NCBI RefSeq assembly: GCF_028875915.1
Contig: NZ_JAPEHW010000003.1
Location: 118,994-182,993 of the forward strand
Length of the DNA stretch: 64,000 bases
Reading direction: 5' to 3'
From: Pseudoalteromonas sp. G4
GTDB taxonomy: Bacteria > Pseudomonadota > Gammaproteobacteria > Enterobacterales > Alteromonadaceae
In this document: positions 8,304 to 17,195 of the stretch, piece after piece
How the letters are laid out: every line of letters begins with the position of its first letter
Numbering within the stretch: the stretch's first letter is position 1
Notes under the pieces: generated by a model
Seen by the model: only the letters and a program-made list of their open reading frames with translations
What the model was told of the DNA's origin: nothing
The model's database searches: none
Translations under genes and position numbers: made by a program

Positions 8304-9542
8304 ATGAAACAATTAATGATTGTTTTAGCATTGCTCTTTTTACTGCTAAACACTGTGTTTACCAATGCATTAGCGTCTACTCACCAACGTATTTCTCAGA
8401 CATCCAGTATTCTTGGTGAAGAACGCACCATTCAAATTGCATTGCCTGAAAATTACCTAGCAAACCCAACTGCGACCTACCCTGTAATTTATTTACTTGA
8501 TGGTGATTACAATTTTAAAGCAGTTACAGGCATGCTCGATATGCTGGCTAATAAAGGGCAGCTGATCCCTGATGTGATTGTGGTTGCAATTTCGGATAAT
8601 GGCACATCGTCATATCGAAATTACATGACACCAAGTTTTAGTGATAAACAGCCTGACAGTGCTAGCAAATTTGCTGATTACCTTGAAAATGAGGTTAAAC
8701 CCTATATTCAAAGCCATTATCGCACCGCTAATAACCATATTTTAGTGGGCCAATCGATTGGCGGATTATTTGTACTCAATACGCTTATTGAAAATCCCGC
8801 TCGCTTTAATCATTACATTGCCATTAGCCCATCGGTGTGGGTAGGTGATAACGCGATTGTAAAAAAAGCTAAAAACACCTTACATACAAAAACATTTTCA
8901 ACTGTGTCACTGCATTTATCGTTAGCTGATGAAACCCGAATGGGCCAATATGATTTGATTAACTATTTAGATTTAAACCCACAAGCATCGCTCACCTGGC
9001 AATTTACCCACTATCCCGATGAAAACCACAACTCTGTCGGACTTATCGCATTGAGAAACAGCTTAAAACAGATTTTTAATGGTTGGCATATAAACGAGCG
9101 AGCACTGGCAACTAAATCACCACAAAGCGTATTGACGCATTACGCTAATTTGCAAACGCAGTGGCAATTAAAACAGGCCATCCCAACGAACGTGGCGCAC
9201 AGCTTAATGCGCTATCACTACCGTAATAATTTGGTCGAAAAAGTGCCTGAATTTATTAAAAATGCGAAGCTAACATTACCGCAATCAAGCCAAGTATTAA
9301 CTGCCAAACAAGCCAATTATGTTGGTCATTTCCACTCGCCAAAAAATGCATTAGCACTGCTAAAGGATGCTGAGAAAGAGCATGAATATTCCATTGAACA
9401 CTTTAAAGCCATTGCAGGTGTTTATGAGCAGTTAGGTGAACAACAAAACGCGCAAACATATTATAAAAAAGCGCTTGCCCTAGCTGAAAAACAACAAGTG
9501 GCACAATGGCAGTTGAATATCTTAGCGGCAAAAGTGAAGTAA
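8304..9542 (+). CDS. Secreted esterase of the BesA/IroE (COG2819) type with C-terminal TPR-like part
   Basis: A 412-residue protein with a signal peptide (about 1-25). The alpha/beta-hydrolase region includes YPVIYLLDGDYNF, and the nucleophile elbow GQSIGG holds the presumed catalytic serine near residue 152. A late DENHNSV segment supplies a plausible catalytic histidine. This is the esterase D / enterobactin-esterase-like group that hydrolyses various esters and siderophores. The last about 110 residues (AGVYEQLGEQQNAQTYYKKALALAE) resemble a TPR unit. RBS CAGGAACC precedes the ATG. The terminator at 9558-9584 follows. The natural substrate cannot be read from sequence. Confidence 0.8.
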   Translation: MKQLMIVLALLFLLLNTVFTNALASTHQRISQTSSILGEERTIQIALPENYLANPTATYPVIYLLDGDYNFKAVTGMLDMLANKGQLIPDVIVVAISDNGTSSYRNYMTPSFSDKQPDSASKFADYLENEVKPYIQSHYRTANNHILVGQSIGGLFVLNTLIENPARFNHYIAISPSVWVGDNAIVKKAKNTLHTKTFSTVSLHLSLADETRMGQYDLINYLDLNPQASLTWQFTHYPDENHNSVGLIALRNSLKQIFNGWHINERALATKSPQSVLTHYANLQTQWQLKQAIPTNVAHSLMRYHYRNNLVEKVPEFIKNAKLTLPQSSQVLTAKQANYVGHFHSPKNALALLKDAEKEHEYSIEHFKAIAGVYEQLGEQQNAQTYYKKALALAEKQQVAQWQLNILAAKVK

Positions 9543-9557
9543 ATTAAACCCTCTTAG

Positions 9558-9584
9558 AAACACAAAAGGGCGCTTTTTGTGTTT
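9558..9584 (+). terminator. Hairpin terminator after the esterase gene
   Basis: Arms AAACACAAAA (9558-9567) and TTTTGTGTTT (9575-9584) around a GC-containing loop, in the gap directly after the esterase stop. Confidence 0.65.
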
Positions 9585-9665
9585 ATTAAGGTATTTTGTT
9601 GTAACTGGATTTAGTGTCGATTTGAATTAAACTCAAAAGATAAGCTCAATTTAATACGTAATTTT

Positions 9666-10064
9666 ATGGCAATTGAACACGGAACTTTCACGCTGACATT
9701 ACTGCCCAACAACATTATATTAGCTGATGCTAAAGGTCCCTGGAACATCGAAGCGGTTGAGCACTACCACCATGATATTTCTGAAATAGTAGCAAGCTTT
9801 AATGGTGCGCCATGGCGACATATTGCGATTTTACGAAGCGAAACCTTGTTTATGCCAGATGTAGTTGCACGCCTTGAACAACACTTTTTATGGCGCAAAA
9901 AACACAATGTGCTTTCAGACACCACCATTCTTAGCGACAGCTTCAGTGAAAACATTTCTAAACAGCAAATTCATCGCATGTTTGAAAAACTCGATATGCC
10001 CCACTTTTTTGCAAATGACTTAGATGCTGCTTTAAAGCAGATCAATGAATTAAACGCGCTTTAA
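9666..10064 (+). CDS. STAS/SpoIIAA-like hypothetical protein (paralogue of 2124-2540)
   Basis: A 132-residue cytosolic protein with the same strand/helix order as the one at 2124-2540: HGTFTLTLL, then AKGPWNIEAVEHYHHDI, a central hydrophobic strand (WRHIAILRSETLF), a helix, and a final DLDAALKQINEL helix. The two are clearly related though diverged. Function is unknown. The ATG at 9666 is used; no strong ribosome site precedes it. A 10-bp inverted repeat (10069-10078 with 10089-10098) follows the gene but lacks a U-run. Confidence 0.65.
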   Translation: MAIEHGTFTLTLLPNNIILADAKGPWNIEAVEHYHHDISEIVASFNGAPWRHIAILRSETLFMPDVVARLEQHFLWRKKHNVLSDTTILSDSFSENISKQQIHRMFEKLDMPHFFANDLDAALKQINELNAL

Positions 10065-10108
10065 TAAATTTACATAACCTGATGTGCAGTTATGTAAAGA
10101 AAAAACGC

Positions 10109-10159
10109 TTGCAATATCTACACATGTAGAGATAACCTATATCTACACATGTAGATATA
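10109..10159 (+). promoter_or_regulatory. Promoter and twin BlaI/MecI-type operators of the blaI-blaR1-like operon
   Basis: Two dyads of the form TCTACA-CA-TGTAGA lie at 10117-10130 and 10142-10155. The second extends to TATATCTACA/TGTAGATATA (10138-10159). The core TACA-N2-TGTA is the classic BlaI/MecI/CopY half-site pair. A possible -35 TTGCAA (10109-10114) and -10 GATAAC (10131-10136) would put one operator inside the promoter and one at the start site. Alternatively TATAAT at 10158-10163 would give an almost leaderless message. The gene directly downstream encodes a repressor of this family, so autoregulation is very likely. Confidence 0.85.
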
Positions 10160-10169
10160 TAATTAACAT

Positions 10170-10547
10170 ATGGCCCTTTCAAATTTTGAACTAGAAGTGA
10201 TGCAGCTGTTTTGGCTACACAAAGAAGCCAGCGCACCTCAAATACATAAATTGGTTGCCCAAACGCGAGATGTAAAATACAGCACCGTTAAGACCATTAT
10301 CGATAGGCTTGAGAAAAAAGGCAGCTTAAAACGCAGTAAGACCCATGGTCGTACAATTTTTTATGCCCCAACCACAGAAAAGCAGTCAGTCAGCGTGCCA
10401 TTAATTAAAGATTTTATAAATAAAGTGTTTCTTGGAAAAAGCCGCCCACTCGCAGCACATATTTTAGAACAAGAAGAGCTCTCCATGGATGATATTGAGT
10501 ATTTAGAGTCCATCTTAAAAGAGCGTAAAAAGGACTTGAAGCAATGA
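10170..10547 (+). CDS. BlaI/MecI-family repressor
   Basis: A 125-residue winged-helix protein of the BlaI/MecI/CopY family. The opening FELEVMQLFW, the recognition-helix region VKYSTVKTIIDRLEKKG and the wing (KTHGRTIFYAP) are all present, followed by a dimerisation tail. These repressors sit on TACA-N2-TGTA operators, two of which lie just upstream, and are removed by proteolysis when a BlaR1-type partner is activated. The next gene encodes such a partner and starts 4 bp before this stop (ATGA overlap). No Shine-Dalgarno is visible ahead of the ATG. Confidence 0.9.
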   Translation: MALSNFELEVMQLFWLHKEASAPQIHKLVAQTRDVKYSTVKTIIDRLEKKGSLKRSKTHGRTIFYAPTTEKQSVSVPLIKDFINKVFLGKSRPLAAHILEQEELSMDDIEYLESILKERKKDLKQ

Positions 10548-11821
10548 TTTTTTATTTGATGATAAATACCTGTATTACTTTGCTTGCAATGGCTTTATTA
10601 AAGTTAACGCATGGGTCAAATAACGTTAATTACTCACTAACAGTATTTGCACTTTCTGTTTGGCTTTTACCTTACCCAGTATTAGCTGAAATACTGTCTT
10701 CAAATAACTTGGTGAGTCCTGTAATTTTGTCACAAACATTTACGACGATTAGCCAACAACAAGATAATTTAAACCGCTATTTAATCGATTATCAGCAGTT
10801 GTGTTCAATTGCGCTATTTTCCTGTTTTTTAATAGGCTTTTGTATATTCGCAACGCGCTTAAAAAATCAATTAAGTAGACAAGCAATTATCAAAAGTAGT
10901 AAATCATTCCGCTATTGTAGTGCACTCTCCGAGCAATATAATACTTCGGTATATCGTGCAGATAATGTACCAAGCGGCATGCTTATGGGCATTTTTACCA
11001 GCAAGATTGTGGTCGCAAATGCAATATCCCAACCTAATCAGCTAGCACTGATTATTAATCACGAAAAAACCCATCAAACAAGAAAAGATAACTTACGCCT
11101 AATGCTATTAACCCTGATGGAATGCCTTTTTTGGTGGAATCCACTGGTTAAAAAATTAAGTGCACATACCCGCTTTTATATCGAAGCTCTTTGTGATGAA
11201 CAATGTGCCAAGCACTACGGCCAAACCAAATACCAACATGATTTTGCAGAGTTAATTTTACGCAACCATCAAAGCCAAAATTTAGCATTCAATTGCACTG
11301 CAACCTCAAACAAAAATAACAATATTCAACGACTAAAGCGTCTCAAGGAGCAAAGAGAAATGACAATAAAAAGCAAACTAGCTTATACACTTACAATTAC
11401 AACTGCTTTATTGCTAATGGCTTGGCACACAGTTGCCCTAGCAACACCAAATAAAGAGCATCAACCTAATGACTTAGGTGCGCTTGTTAACTTTGAGTTG
11501 AATGTGACAGATCGCACTGATACCAATCAACCAAGCATTCATTCCTCAAAAATGGCCATGTGGGTCAATTTTGACGAAAAAGCAGCATTTAAAATTAGTG
11601 ATAAATTTCATTTCAACTTTAAAGTTTCTGAGCGAAGCGATGTTGCTGACGTTGAAATCGAAATACTTGAAGTTACAGCTTCCGGCAGAAAAATTGTCGA
11701 AAAACCAAAATTGTCGGTTGCCTTTAACCAACAAGCAAAAATTGAAATTGACAACTATCAGTTAAGCGAAAACGCCTATTCAATTTCTTTTGTACCGAGC
11801 AAGGCAAAAAAACCAGAATAA
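10544..11821 (+). CDS. BlaR1-like M56 membrane metalloprotease sensor without a penicillin-binding domain
   Basis: A 425-residue membrane protein with three or four N-terminal helices, an M56 zinc-protease domain with HEKTH at residues 173-177 and a third ligand candidate in EALCDEQC (Glu214), and a further helix around 280-300. The C-terminal about 125 residues are a predicted periplasmic beta-rich domain (LGALVNFELNVTD... and VADVEIEILEV). It is not the 250-residue penicillin-binding domain of true BlaR1/MecR1, so the signal is probably not a beta-lactam. It is coupled to the repressor by a 4-bp overlap. Which genes besides its own operon are controlled is not evident nearby. Confidence 0.85.
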   Translation: MIFYLMINTCITLLAMALLKLTHGSNNVNYSLTVFALSVWLLPYPVLAEILSSNNLVSPVILSQTFTTISQQQDNLNRYLIDYQQLCSIALFSCFLIGFCIFATRLKNQLSRQAIIKSSKSFRYCSALSEQYNTSVYRADNVPSGMLMGIFTSKIVVANAISQPNQLALIINHEKTHQTRKDNLRLMLLTLMECLFWWNPLVKKLSAHTRFYIEALCDEQCAKHYGQTKYQHDFAELILRNHQSQNLAFNCTATSNKNNNIQRLKRLKEQREMTIKSKLAYTLTITTALLLMAWHTVALATPNKEHQPNDLGALVNFELNVTDRTDTNQPSIHSSKMAMWVNFDEKAAFKISDKFHFNFKVSERSDVADVEIEILEVTASGRKIVEKPKLSVAFNQQAKIEIDNYQLSENAYSISFVPSKAKKPE

Positions 11822-11877
11822 ATAGCTATACCTTCATAAATAAGCACAAATCGCAGCTTCAAGATTTTCAATTTACT

Positions 11878-11895
11878 AGGCCGTTATAACGGCCT
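11878..11895 (+). terminator. Palindromic terminator of the blaI-blaR1-like operon
   Basis: A perfect 18-bp palindrome AGGCCGTTATAACGGCCT followed by a T-rich run, 56 bp after the protease stop. Confidence 0.75.
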
Positions 11896-12091
11896 TTAAC
11901 TTTTAATTAAAACCTTCCATCATCACCACAACAATAATCCAACAGGTTATTTCACTTGTTAAATAAAAGTTCATTTATAGCAATAAGTTACAATTTTTGA
12001 TAAAAGTACATAAATACAAAAATGATAACGTTTTTGGTAAGAAAACGACTCAATTGCTCACGATTAAATACATAGCACTCAAGGAGGAGTA

Positions 12092-12526
12092 TTGGTTTTT
12101 GTTCAATCACGGATTCAAGGTGTAAAGTTTAGAATTTACACTTATATAATGAAATTCGGCCTTCCTTTGCTGATACCGTTTATTGTTTCTATGGTAAAAG
12201 GTGAAAAGACGTTTGCGTTGCAATATCTTTGCTTTTTGTTAATCGTCGCAGTGCTAGTTTCCGTTTGGTTAATGCTTTTTAATTCTGGTAAATCCAAAAT
12301 AGTTGAATATTCGTTAGAGCTAAACAGTGATGGAATTCACCTCACCGAGTTTGGGAAAACTAAATCCGTATTATGGAATGATTATGCGGGTTACAGTGTT
12401 GGCGGATTGCCAAAAACTGTCAGTATAAAAACGCCTTTGAATGGTGAGTTAGAATTTGGCTATTTTGTATTTAGCCAAGGGCAAAGAAATAGAATATTTG
12501 AAGCTTTAAAATTTAAAGAGCTTTAA
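12092..12526 (+). CDS. YcxB-like membrane protein
   Basis: A 144-residue protein with two adjacent membrane helices (around 20-35 and 45-65) followed by a cytosolic beta-rich tail with the pattern ELNSDGIHL, then VLWNDYAGY, typical of YcxB-like small PH-type proteins. The start is a TTG at 12092 because a strong AAGGAGG (12081-12087) sits just before it; the spacing of 4 nt is a little short. Function unknown. A promoter probably lies in the AT-rich 270-bp stretch upstream. Confidence 0.6.
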   Translation: MVFVQSRIQGVKFRIYTYIMKFGLPLLIPFIVSMVKGEKTFALQYLCFLLIVAVLVSVWLMLFNSGKSKIVEYSLELNSDGIHLTEFGKTKSVLWNDYAGYSVGGLPKTVSIKTPLNGELEFGYFVFSQGQRNRIFEALKFKEL

Positions 12527-12579
12527 CAAAATATTCTGAGCAGTATGTTTAGCACATTTGCTATTTATGATGATTAAAA

Positions 12580-12604
12580 TTAGCCGCATTAATAATGCGG
12601 CTAA
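12580..12604. terminator. Hairpin between convergent genes
   Basis: Arms TTAGCCGCATT (12580-12590) and AATGCGGCTAA (12594-12604), a perfect 11-bp stem with 3-nt loop, lie between the YcxB-like gene and the second GFA gene and can serve both strands. Confidence 0.75.
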
Positions 12605-12608
12605 CTGG

Positions 12609-13025
12609 TTATTTTTTCGTTTGAAAAAAACCAGTTACTTTTTCTGCTTGTAAGCCTGCTTGATGCCACTTTGTTTGCTCTTCACAAAAAATGTTTGCGT
12701 CGACTTCTTTGCTTGGCTCTTGATCTAGGCTGCCTGCAGGTACAATTAAAAACTTTTTATTTTGCGTTAAAAACGGCAGCCCTGAGCCACACTCGGTACA
12801 AAATACCCTTGAAAAAGCACGGGTAGGATGATCGAATCGCTTGGTTAGCTGCTCACCTTTTGTCCATGTAATATTTGTTGGCAATGTGAATAGGTTGGCA
12901 GCATGCGCGGTACCTGTAAGTTTGCGGCACTGTTCACAATGGCAAAAAAAGAATTTTTTAAAGTCATCTTTAACACTAAAGCTCACTGCACCACAGCAAC
13001 AACCACCGGTTAATTGTTCGCTCAT
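12609..13025 (-). CDS. GFA/CENP-V family zinc protein (second copy)
   Basis: A 138-residue GFA-family protein. I use the ATG at 13025 because GGAGAG lies 5 nt before it; an upstream ATG at 13040 would include that ribosome site. Zinc ligands are in GGCCCGAV, FCHCEQCRKLTGT and FCTECGSGL. It shares the fold with the protein at 7786-8199 but differs through most of its length, so it is not a recent copy. Activity towards formaldehyde-glutathione adducts is possible but unproven for most members. Confidence 0.85.
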   Translation of the reverse strand: MSEQLTGGCCCGAVSFSVKDDFKKFFFCHCEQCRKLTGTAHAANLFTLPTNITWTKGEQLTKRFDHPTRAFSRVFCTECGSGLPFLTQNKKFLIVPAGSLDQEPSKEVDANIFCEEQTKWHQAGLQAEKVTGFFQTKK

Positions 13026-13091
13026 CTTCTCTCCAAACATTAAATTTCAATGGACTACAAAACACTACGCTAACCATTAACTTTATTTTGT

Positions 13092-14396
13092 TCAATCCCG
13101 ACTTTTGGATACATTTTGCAAGGTAAAGCTAAGCGCAAATGCAAGACAACTGAACACAGTGAAAAGTGCCATGACTGCCACTAACGAAAACTGCGCAATG
13201 ACTCCCGATACCAAACCAATAACTAGTAGTACCACACCTATTAAGCTATTACTTAGCGCAACATAATCGGTGCGCTTATTGCCTTGTGCCATATCAACTA
13301 AATAGGTTTTACGCCCTTGCCTTACACCTTCATGTACCACCAGCAATGTAAAGAATAGCACTAAGTAATACAGGCTATGATTTTCATTCAGCCACATTAG
13401 TGTCGCTGCCACCGCGCAAATTACACTATTAATTAATGCTGTAAAGGTGATTAAAGATTTACTGTTTTTATCCGCCAACTTCCCCCAAATACGGCCACTG
13501 ATAAAACTTGCAATACCACCGAGTAAAATTAAACCAGCAAGCGAAACATGGCTTGAGGTTTGGTTGGCTTGCGCCATTAAAACAAAATAGGGTGCAGCAA
13601 GACCTGAGCTTATCATTAAGCTTCTGACCATCACAAAACGGCGAAACTGTGGGTCGTTTTTTAACAAGTGCAGGTTGCTTTTGAGAACCGATTTAGTATC
13701 CGATTGCTTATCTGTATTACCTGCAAATTCTTTAATCGCACCAAAGCTAAGTGCACTTAGTAAAAAGCAACACGCTGCAAATCCGAGTAAAACATCTATG
13801 CCACCCAATTCACTATCACGAAAATATAAGAACACAGCTAAAACGATACTTGCTAAGCCTGCGATACTTGCCGCAGTACCCGAGAGCGTACCGCGTTTAC
13901 TTTTATCGATAGTTTTACCAAGCACATCTTTATTGGCAATAGATGAAATTGCGCGGGACAAACTAAACACCACTGTGAGTAACACAATAGCGATACCAGC
14001 ACTGATGCCTGAAAAATTAAGCGCAACACACAATAAGGCAATCACAATTGCGCTTTGTAGTAACGCACCATAAATCAAAAAGTGTTTACGTGTGGGAAAA
14101 CGACGAATATAAGGGCCAAGCATAATTTGCGGCAACATCGAGCCAGACTCACAAATTGGCACCAATAGTGATGTAAGAAACACCGGTGCGCCAGTGCTTG
14201 CCATAATCCAAGGCAATACTACTTTTGCACTTGTAAGCGCGTCGGCGATTTTGCTAAACACTAAAGCCATTAAAAATAGCAGATAATTGCTATGCTGCAC
14301 TTGGCATGCGTTATCACTGAGTTCACTACACTTTACGTGTTTTTTGGTGTTTAGCTTTGCATGGAGTTTATCGTTTAACTTTGAAAAATAAGGCAT
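13092..14396 (-). CDS. Major facilitator superfamily transporter
   Basis: A 434-residue protein with about 11-12 membrane helices and no soluble domain. The first helix pair includes FSKIADALTSAKVVLPWIM, and a loop between helices 2 and 3 carries GPYIRRFPTRK, a variant of the MFS loop motif. A basic N-terminal tail of about 35 residues precedes helix 1. No substrate family can be named; the small GFA gene lies downstream by 66 bp on the same strand. Confidence 0.8.
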   Translation of the reverse strand: MPYFSKLNDKLHAKLNTKKHVKCSELSDNACQVQHSNYLLFLMALVFSKIADALTSAKVVLPWIMASTGAPVFLTSLLVPICESGSMLPQIMLGPYIRRFPTRKHFLIYGALLQSAIVIALLCVALNFSGISAGIAIVLLTVVFSLSRAISSIANKDVLGKTIDKSKRGTLSGTAASIAGLASIVLAVFLYFRDSELGGIDVLLGFAACCFLLSALSFGAIKEFAGNTDKQSDTKSVLKSNLHLLKNDPQFRRFVMVRSLMISSGLAAPYFVLMAQANQTSSHVSLAGLILLGGIASFISGRIWGKLADKNSKSLITFTALINSVICAVAATLMWLNENHSLYYLVLFFTLLVVHEGVRQGRKTYLVDMAQGNKRTDYVALSNSLIGVVLLVIGLVSGVIAQFSLVAVMALFTVFSCLAFALSFTLQNVSKSRD

Positions 14397-14497
14397 AAAT
14401 CCTTTTGAGATGAGGCTATTTAATAAGGTGGTTTCAGTAATACTACGCGGTGCTTACACTAAACGATCAAACAGATAACTGCAGCACCAAACAATAT

Positions 14498-14914
14498 TTA
14501 CCTGTTAGCCATTGGATGATCGGCATTTAATTGCAACAGATCCCAACGATTACCGTATAAATCTTCAAATACTGCAACAGTGCCATAAGGCTGCTCTTTA
14601 GGCTCACGAATAAAGTGAATACCAATTGCTTTCATACGTTCATAATCACGCCAAAAGTCATCGGTATTTAAAAATAAAAACACCCTGCCACCTGCTTGAT
14701 TACCAATAAACGGGGCTTGCTCTGGCTTAGATGCTTTTGCGAGTAACAAGGCTACCCCATGTGAGTTTGGCGGAGCCACTACCACCCAGCGTTTATCTTG
14801 CTCAGCTTGATAGCTGTCTTCTAACAGCTCAAACTTGAGCTTATTTACATAAAAATCAATTGCTTCATCGTAATCTTTAACAACAAGTGCAACGTGCACA
14901 ATATTCTGTTTCAT
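14498..14914 (-). CDS. VOC/glyoxalase-like protein
   Basis: A 138-residue protein of the vicinal-oxygen-chelate fold. The first module starts HVALVVKDYDEAIDFY-VNKL with the metal-ligand histidine; the second ends RVFLFLN...AVFEDLYGNRWDLLQ, where the glutamate is a usual ligand. Such proteins are glyoxalases, dioxygenases or resistance proteins, and sequence alone does not choose. It is separated by about 100 bp from the MFS gene on the same strand. Confidence 0.8.
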   Translation of the reverse strand: MKQNIVHVALVVKDYDEAIDFYVNKLKFELLEDSYQAEQDKRWVVVAPPNSHGVALLLAKASKPEQAPFIGNQAGGRVFLFLNTDDFWRDYERMKAIGIHFIREPKEQPYGTVAVFEDLYGNRWDLLQLNADHPMANR

Positions 14915-15230
14915 AGAAATCCTAAACGATTTTGAATGCCGGAGCGTGTTAACCTTCTCGGTCTAAATTCTGTTCAAATCCATAGCGCTTTGATCACAGC
15001 GTCGCTTGGTAGGAAAGTAAAAAACATAACGCTATGAGGTGAACCTATCTGGCAGCGTTTGTTTTGCATTTATACTGTGTTATCGCTCATTTATGTAGAA
15101 TACTACACTACAATCGCTCTGCCTTGTCTAAATACCAAACAAACTGCCGCAGAAATTGACAGAAAAGCTCAACACGCTCTAATTCTAGATATTAATTATG
15201 GTATCTGACAATTTAATCGTTAAAACAACA
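14915..15230. other. Gene-free stretch
   Basis: About 316 bp between the VOC gene start and the terminator of the DUF1254-type gene. It should include the VOC promoter. I see no coding frame or strong structure in it. Confidence 0.5.
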
Positions 15231-15250
15231 AAAGCGGCCTAAGCCGCTTT
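15231..15250. terminator. Hairpin terminator
   Basis: Arms AAAGCGGC (15231-15238) and GCCGCTTT (15243-15250) with a 4-nt loop, directly downstream of the minus-strand gene at 15269-16285. Confidence 0.75.
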
Positions 15251-15268
15251 TGAAAGATAAATGCCTTT

Positions 15269-16285
15269 TTATTTAATAGCAGTCACTTCGGGTAAGGTGT
15301 AACTGCCATTTAATACCGACTCACCTGCTCGATAGATTCTAAATAGAAAATTCCACCCAGTAGAAACATCTACTCGGTTTTTAACATTTCCACAAACGGC
15401 CTTGGACCCAAAGTAAGCGTCAAATGTGCCATTATCATTTAGTGTTGTATTTGACTGGTTAAACACATTGTTATCGCTTTTCATAAAACCATCATCGCCA
15501 TACACAGTTATTGACCAAAAACCTTGGTTCTCTGGCACATTATAATTAGCAAAATAACATGTGTTTAAATTTGCTTCTTTTGGCTGATAATTTAGATAAG
15601 TTGCTTCATATTCGGGCAGTAATCCCCATGCGGCAGCTGCTGCAAAATGGCGAGTTTTCTCGTTAACTTTGCCACGTTCCCCCATCATACCAGCCCAACT
15701 ATCAAACTGCTTGCTACCAACTTCATAGTTTTTACGTAATGAATCAAGGGACTCCCGATCCCAATTAAATCCGGGAAAATTACTATTACGTTTAGAGACA
15801 ACTTTAAATTGATCTTGCAAGGCATTGACCAAAGCAACTTCATCTTTATTTGATGGATCTTTGACCTGAATTCGCACAATTACATATACAAACTCAGTTT
15901 CACTCTTCACCTGGTAAGTGCCAGCTTTATGAATAATATCAACCACATAATGATCATTATCAAGGATATATACTGATGCATAGCGATCATCTAGCAGTTT
16001 TGGAAAAGTAACTGATAACCCTTCTTTTGCATCAAATACACCACCGGAATAAAGCACATCCCTATTCATTCGAACTACAGTTTGCTTATCTAGTGGTGTT
16101 GGCGCTCTAAAATGAAAAAAGGAATTTGTACCACCAGCATTTTCTATCATTGCTGCAAACATATTGTCTGTTTCAGCCCGAACAAATGTATCTTCTGTAA
16201 CTGACTCTCCTGTTTTCGCATGCAAAGCACCACAGAAACCAGACAACAAAAACAATCCATTAAGCACTATTTTTTTGCTAACCAT
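15269..16285 (-). CDS. Periplasmic DUF1254/DUF1214-type protein
   Basis: A 338-residue secreted protein. The start is the ATG at 16285, preceded by AAAGGGAG; an upstream alternative at 16318 would absorb the ribosome site. The signal peptide ends near ALHA. The segment MNRDVLYSGGVFDAKEG followed by YILDNDHYVVDII is the DUF1254 pattern, and the late NQGFWSITVYGDDGFM with FRIYRAGES matches DUF1214. Proteins of this group are common and secreted; no enzymatic role is established. It stands as a single gene with its own terminator. Confidence 0.8.
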   Translation of the reverse strand: MVSKKIVLNGLFLLSGFCGALHAKTGESVTEDTFVRAETDNMFAAMIENAGGTNSFFHFRAPTPLDKQTVVRMNRDVLYSGGVFDAKEGLSVTFPKLLDDRYASVYILDNDHYVVDIIHKAGTYQVKSETEFVYVIVRIQVKDPSNKDEVALVNALQDQFKVVSKRNSNFPGFNWDRESLDSLRKNYEVGSKQFDSWAGMMGERGKVNEKTRHFAAAAAWGLLPEYEATYLNYQPKEANLNTCYFANYNVPENQGFWSITVYGDDGFMKSDNNVFNQSNTTLNDNGTFDAYFGSKAVCGNVKNRVDVSTGWNFLFRIYRAGESVLNGSYTLPEVTAIK

Positions 16286-16389
16286 AAAAACTCCCTTTAA
16301 TTGTTGAGATAAACACAACTGCTATTTGTTAAGTTATGAATAAGCTATCAGCTAGATAATTAATTAACAATAAAAAGCGCTTTAGGCTT

Positions 16390-17185
16390 TTACTTCGCAG
16401 CTGGCTTTGTTGCTATAAAACTAAAAAGTTTATTTACGTCGCCTTCAGAGATATCAAGTAAGCAATGCTCTACTAATAATGAATACAATTGCTGTGCTGA
16501 AGTGATGGGATACACAGCTTGTTCATTTAAAGCATCATCAAAAAATGTGACTTCACGGTTACGAATTAACACCCGCTCGTTTTCCATAACGCGAGAAACC
16601 ACCAGGTTATTCACAAATGCTGCGCCTTCGAATTGTGAACTATAAAAATGCCCAATATTGCAATCCATTTCTGTAAACTCAGCTAAATCAAAGCGGTATA
16701 GGGTAGTAGGCTCTGCATTTGTTGGCGTATATTCAAGCCTATAATGATTATTAGCCATTGCTTTAATGGTATAACGCCCGCTTAAAGTATCAATAGTGGC
16801 ATTTTTTAGCGGCACAATAAAACGTGGGTTCATAACGCCAAAACCCACATCTACTATGTATTTTTCGCCTTCAAATTCTAATAAGGTAACACGGTGTAAG
16901 CGGCCATTGCCCTCGTTACCATCAAGTAACACTCGAGTAATGAGCGGCCTGACATTAAAACCTAGTTGCTTTAATACCACATACATTACTTTGTTATGTT
17001 CAAAGCAGTAACCGCCGGTTTTATTAAATACGAGGCGCTCAAACAAGGCGTCATAAAATCACATTGCTACTGCTAAAGGGAAAAGCAGCAATATGCTGCG
17101 CTTTAATATGACTGATAAGTAAAAGCCCAGTAAGCGATGTATTGATGTTTAATTGAGTTAAATATTTTTCGACTAATTGCTCCAT
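16390..17185 (-). pseudogene. Arylamine N-acetyltransferase, frameshifted near the N-terminus
   Basis: The gene begins at ATG 17185 with AGGAGA in front and runs 44 codons (MEQLVEKYLTQLN... FPFSSSNVIL) to a TGA at 17051-17053. The rest of the enzyme continues in another frame from about 17060 (FYDALFERLVFNKTGGYCFE) to 16390. The nucleophile Cys in GGYCFEHN, the His in LHRVTLL and the Asp in VDVGFG, the NAT triad, are all intact. Compared with other NATs several residues seem missing at the junction, which suggests a small deletion. A TTG at 17046 could start a 218-residue C-terminal piece. NATs normally acetylate arylamines from acetyl-CoA in the cytosol. Confidence 0.75.
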
Positions 17186-17195
17186 CACTTATCTC

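Noticed and set aside
9597..9606. TGTTGTAACT, resembling the core of an E. coli Ter site
   Set aside because: Only a 10-bp core match; the flanking Ter bases (AAA after the core and the AGNA before) do not fit. It is 19 kb from tus. Chance is likely.
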